A stretch of DNA of 15,477 nucleotides from assembly GCA_029858605.1 (NCBI GenBank), contig JAOUET010000022.1, positions 1 through 15,477 of the forward strand, given 5' to 3'. Positions 14,001 to 15,477 of the stretch are shown here, piece by piece. The number at the start of each line of letters is the position of its first letter. Position 1 is the stretch's first letter. The notes below the pieces were generated by a model that saw only the letters and a program-made list of their open reading frames with translations, did no database searches and was not told the origin of the DNA. The stretch is from Coriobacteriia bacterium. Its GTDB lineage: Bacteria > Actinomycetota > Coriobacteriia > Anaerosomatales > JAENZW01. Position numbers and translations under genes: made by a program.

Positions 14001-15477
14001 TGGCAGTGGCTGCATATCGTGCTGGCAGTCGCCGGTCGCCAGATCCACCCGTCGCTTGCTGCGAGAGGGATGTCCTCGGGTGTCGGCGGGTTCGCGTCGT
14101 TGGGGTTCCACACCGAGATGCTGTTGTTTCGATACCACATCCGAAGGCCTGGCCTGCGCTCGTAGACCTCACTGGTGAGCTCCCCGTCGCTCGTCATGGC
14201 GAGGTACTTCGAACCGTGCACGTTGTGACACGTCGGGCATGATATCTGGCTGTCTCCGGGATACGCGTTGCTCGTGTAGTCGGAGACCCAGCGCAGCTGA
14301 TAGTCGAAGTCCAGGTGGAACTCGTGCATGTTGTAGCGCCATACGTAGTTGTAGTAGATGCCGTCGGTCAGCCAGAAGTTGGTCTCCTGGCTTGCAGTGT
14401 TGTTGATTGCCGAGTAGAGGTGGCAGCCGGTCTGGTAGCACAGGCGGGCACGTGATGCGTCATTCGCGACGCCCGATGCCCACGGGATCTCCATCGGGTT
14501 CGCGCCACCGACTAGGTCAAGGCGGTATGAGGCGCGATAGGCGCCGCTGCTCGTTCCGGCATCGTGCGTCCGCCGCTCGCCATCTATGTGCGTCAGGGCA
14601 TAGTCGTGACACGCATCGCAGTCCAAGTCGGGCCCTGCCGCGTAGCCGTTGGGCGGGAGAACCTCGCTCGACGGCGCGCCGTGCCCGGTCTTGTAGTAGC
14701 CCCATCCTGTTCCGTAGATGTAGGAGCCGTCCTCGTCCCCGACCACGGGCGGCGCGTAGACGCCGTCGATGAGCGAGGGCTCCTCGTCGGCAGTGCCCTC
14801 ATCGCCGTCGTGGCAGCCGGCGCACCACTTCTCCTTGCCGGCTTTCAACGTGGTTGCCGAAGCGTAGACCCTGCTCGCCCAGTTGTCCTTGGCGCCTACG
14901 GAACCGTAGACCGAGTCGACGCCGTCGTAGTCTCCGCCCGGCGAGTGGCACTCGTCGCACACCGTCGTCTCGTCGAGCTCTATGTGGCCGGACGTGTCGG
15001 CATCCGTTCCACTCTTGAAGTAGGGGAAGTCGCCGCTCATGTGGCAGTCGTCGCTGCAGTCGAGCTGTCCCGGACCTCTTGCGTCCGACGCGCTCAAGTG
15101 TATGCCGTGCGAGCCGCTCGAGCCGTGGCATGCCGCGCCCCCGCACTCGACGCCGCCTGCGTGAGACTGGGGCGAGTGCCCGGTCGGGCCGTGGCAGTCC
15201 GAGCAGGGCTTGTCCGAGGCCTCTGCGTGGTCGACTACATCCAGGGGCAGTCTCTTCAGCATCAGGCCGCACACCACCGGCGTGGCTTCGGCCGAATCGT
15301 AGGGCCTGTGGCAGCCTACGCAGAGCTGTCTTACGATCGTTACCGGCGCGCCGGCGCGCGCCTCGCTGAACATGTAGATGCTCGCGGTGGTCCTACCGTG
15401 CGGAACGTGGCACTCGTCGCAGGGCATGCGAGAGCCCTGGGGCAGGGTCGCCCCGCTCGCGTCGGCGACGACGCTGG
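11042..15477 (-). CDS. Multihaem c-type cytochrome / Ca-repeat / beta-helix surface protein (5' truncated by window)
   Basis: The frame runs off the right edge without a start, so the signal peptide is not visible; about 1477 residues are seen. Counting from Met at 15427, residues 3-476 carry 11 haem-binding motifs: eight CxxCH (such as CDECH, CVGCH, CPTCH), one CxxxCH (CSDDCH) and two CxxxxCH (CGGAACH, CYQTGCH), typical of doubled-CxxCH cytochromes. Residues 497-879 hold three repeats, each with a WTGE opening and a D-x-N-D-D-G-D-x-x-D Ca-binding-type loop. Residues 881-1352 are a right-handed beta-helix ending in a choice-of-anchor-Q-like region (GDYHLQ, DDIDRGARPQG, GSDEIGA). A Gly/Ser/Thr/Pro linker follows, then a hydrophobic tail with basic residues (1431-1461). 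It is most likely exported and held at the cell surface, with electron transfer as the expected role of the haem part. Confidence 0.85.
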   Translation of the reverse strand, partial: SVVADASGATLPQGSRMPCDECHVPHGRTTASIYMFSEARAGAPVTIVRQLCVGCHRPYDSAEATPVVCGLMLKRLPLDVVDHAEASDKPCSDCHGPTGHSPQSHAGGVECGGAACHGSSGSHGIHLSASDARGPGQLDCSDDCHMSGDFPYFKSGTDADTSGHIELDETTVCDECHSPGGDYDGVDSVYGSVGAKDNWASRVYASATTLKAGKEKWCAGCHDGDEGTADEEPSLIDGVYAPPVVGDEDGSYIYGTGWGYYKTGHGAPSSEVLPPNGYAAGPDLDCDACHDYALTHIDGERRTHDAGTSSGAYRASYRLDLVGGANPMEIPWASGVANDASRARLCYQTGCHLYSAINNTASQETNFWLTDGIYYNYVWRYNMHEFHLDFDYQLRWVSDYTSNAYPGDSQISCPTCHNVHGSKYLAMTSDGELTSEVYERRPGLRMWYRNNSISVWNPNDANPPTPEDIPLAASDGWIWRPATASTICSHCHGANQNTRDFNRTLWQSLGIAPILTWTGEAGYADDGSNPDSGSAADTFAFRVTYTDGNNNAPSYVVLLIDRNDDGDFGDANESATMDPDNALDSTYYNGNDYNVDVQLAKAGDNRLGYVFEASDGITGTSRTPTRTVDVTNAPPQLPWTGESGYSDDGVNPNSGTTGITNYEFRITYKDPDGEAPSGDAPTLYVDKNDDGDYDDTGEVVSMSAMAGGDWLAGKRFNHTTTLTYNVDGLVPYYFEASDGIDTVPSAISTATVLENVNQAPALSWTGEIAYEIDGVDPESQAATKPFYFRVEYTDANNDAPGTKQVWVDLNDDGDYDDVGEKVTMDDSVTTTDTAKTDADYTNGEYLAEKVYVPFAGDGTIPYCFYFTDSAAAEATGEPQDDGNQANDKTLTVFNALDVPSEYGTIQLAVNAASTGQTVLVADGTYAGFAYNGKDITVDSVNGAASTFIQGGATVVEFPNWGDGSNSTLRGFTVRNGTTGIALNGALAVIDDCVVENNSGVGILHQGGTKLLLIEDTVIRNNHPGFQNNNSAAVTTFRRTTITGNSVGGSGGGVLTSNGCDEFIFESSTLSSNTAGSNGGALYCGSNAFGGVFRDCVLQGNSAGGSGGALGFNDGNMLTLENTVVRNNVAGSNGGALWNNSGNFNAVFRDTVFEGNTATGGYGGALGFNSANTITLERCVVRGNQANTDGGGLRQGNGTYNYTNTTFSGNYAGGNGGAVCAPQNGGVPTFDFCTISGNSANVAGALYVWWHTPGTVKVHNSILYGDDSRSSATLEEIDGGGYLNANVRYTDINQAFGSFNDSTGSYTLNPFFVTPVGAGSAPTKTGDYHLQDTASCEGKADPAATLADDIDRGARPQGSGWDSGSDEIGAAAGPLSMSAPAESLLLQFGEPLPAATDATTEQTTGGGLTGSGATGKGSLGVSDPGGSARRPLGLDLVSRGRDDSAPASNPVNPAVPMAVSGATLIALGGRELLRLLAR
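11045..11137 (-). other. C-terminal hydrophobic anchor/sorting-like tail
   Basis: These 31 codons encode a Pro-rich entry (NPVNPAVPMA), a hydrophobic stretch (AVSGATLIALG) and an Arg-containing end (GRELLRLLAR). The layout of short motif, membrane span and basic tail resembles bacterial sorting signals, but there is no LPxTG, PEP or other named motif. The same pattern recurs in the small protein at 10673-11005. Confidence 0.55.
11918..12250 (-). repeat. Two copies of a ~165-nt coding repeat in the beta-helix
   Basis: Two adjacent units of about 55-56 residues are very alike: SNGGALYCGSN...VFRDCVLQGN...GGALGFN...LTLENTVVRNN and SNGGALWNNSG...VFRDTVFEGN...GGALGFN...ITLERCVVRGN. Each unit makes two turns of the beta-helix, so the repeat is a pair of rungs. 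The likeness at DNA level points to duplication within the gene. Confidence 0.7.
12791..13939 (-). repeat. Three tandem Ca-binding-type repeats of ~125 residues
   Basis: Repeats begin near residues 497, 620 and 745 of the visible protein. Each shows a WTGE-x2-Y-x2-DG-x2-P opening, an F/Y-x-F-R-V/I-x-Y-x-D strand, a D-x-N-D-D-G-D-x-x-D acidic loop, and a Y-x-F-x2-S/D-D strand; the first two read YVFEASDG and YYFEASDG, the third YCFYFTDS. They look like Ig-like or cadherin-like beta-sandwich domains carrying a Ca-binding loop. They probably form a rigid spacer between the haem part and the beta-helix. Confidence 0.75.

Noticed and set aside
13048..14172. 374-residue frame inside the multihaem gene
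   Set aside because: It is on the same strand in another frame, with an Arg/Thr/Ser-rich low-complexity product produced by the repeat codons of the real gene.
11042..15477. CRISPR-like or DNA-level repeats in the beta-helix region
   Set aside because: The recurring GCCGCCGTTGCTGCC-type strings are degenerate codons for the Asn-Gly-Gly-Ala rungs and lie within one open frame; there are no spacers.

Overview
The window is a high-GC bacterial chromosome segment, densely packed on both strands, with many GTG starts and 1-4 nt overlaps inside operons. A multihaem c-type cytochrome, a three-gene 2-hydroxyacyl-CoA dehydratase-activase set and a YhbD-bactofilin pair suggest an anaerobic, monoderm-like organism such as a Coriobacteriia-type actinobacterium or a high-GC Firmicute relative. 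This placement is inference from gene content; no rRNA, tRNA, CRISPR array or insertion sequence was seen.

Left part (1-3200): the end of a toast-rack/LiaF-like protein and a small PLDc_N-type membrane protein, then a GNAT acetyltransferase. These are convergent with a leftward operon of a membrane protein and a small winged-helix regulator. That operon has a clear sigma70-type promoter (TTGACG-17-TAAACT) whose -10 overlaps a cluster of CAAAGT half-sites, so autoregulation is likely. Aspartate decarboxylase (panD) follows, with its self-cleavage Gly-Ser site and active-site residues intact.

Middle (3200-9760): a YhbD-like MerR-type regulator and a bactofilin form a two-gene operon, as in the Bacillus yhbDEF locus. 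Its TTGACA-17-TACGCT promoter carries a perfect 9-bp dyad between and over the promoter elements. Next come azlCD (branched-chain amino acid export, leftward) and an MBL-fold hydrolase. A tightly overlapping three-gene operon follows: a DUF2229/COG3580-like protein, a COG3581-like protein and a COG1924-like ATPase activase. Together they look like a split version of the large fused dehydratase activase. No catalytic dehydratase subunit pair of the usual kind is visible nearby.

Right part (9750-15477, all leftward): a SHOCT-domain membrane protein, a lone cyclic-nucleotide-binding-domain protein, a small protein with a hydrophobic C-terminus, and the most striking item, a very large secreted-type protein truncated by the window edge. 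It joins at least 11 haem-binding motifs, three tandem Ca-binding-type repeats (DxNDDGDxxD), a right-handed beta-helix with a choice-of-anchor-Q-like end, a low-complexity linker and a hydrophobic C-terminal tail. The small downstream protein ends in a closely similar tail (xPVxPxVPxA...GAxxxALGxR). This points to a shared, apparently undescribed C-terminal anchoring or sorting signal. The natural hypothesis is a cell-surface electron-transfer protein that combines redox, adhesion and anchoring modules.
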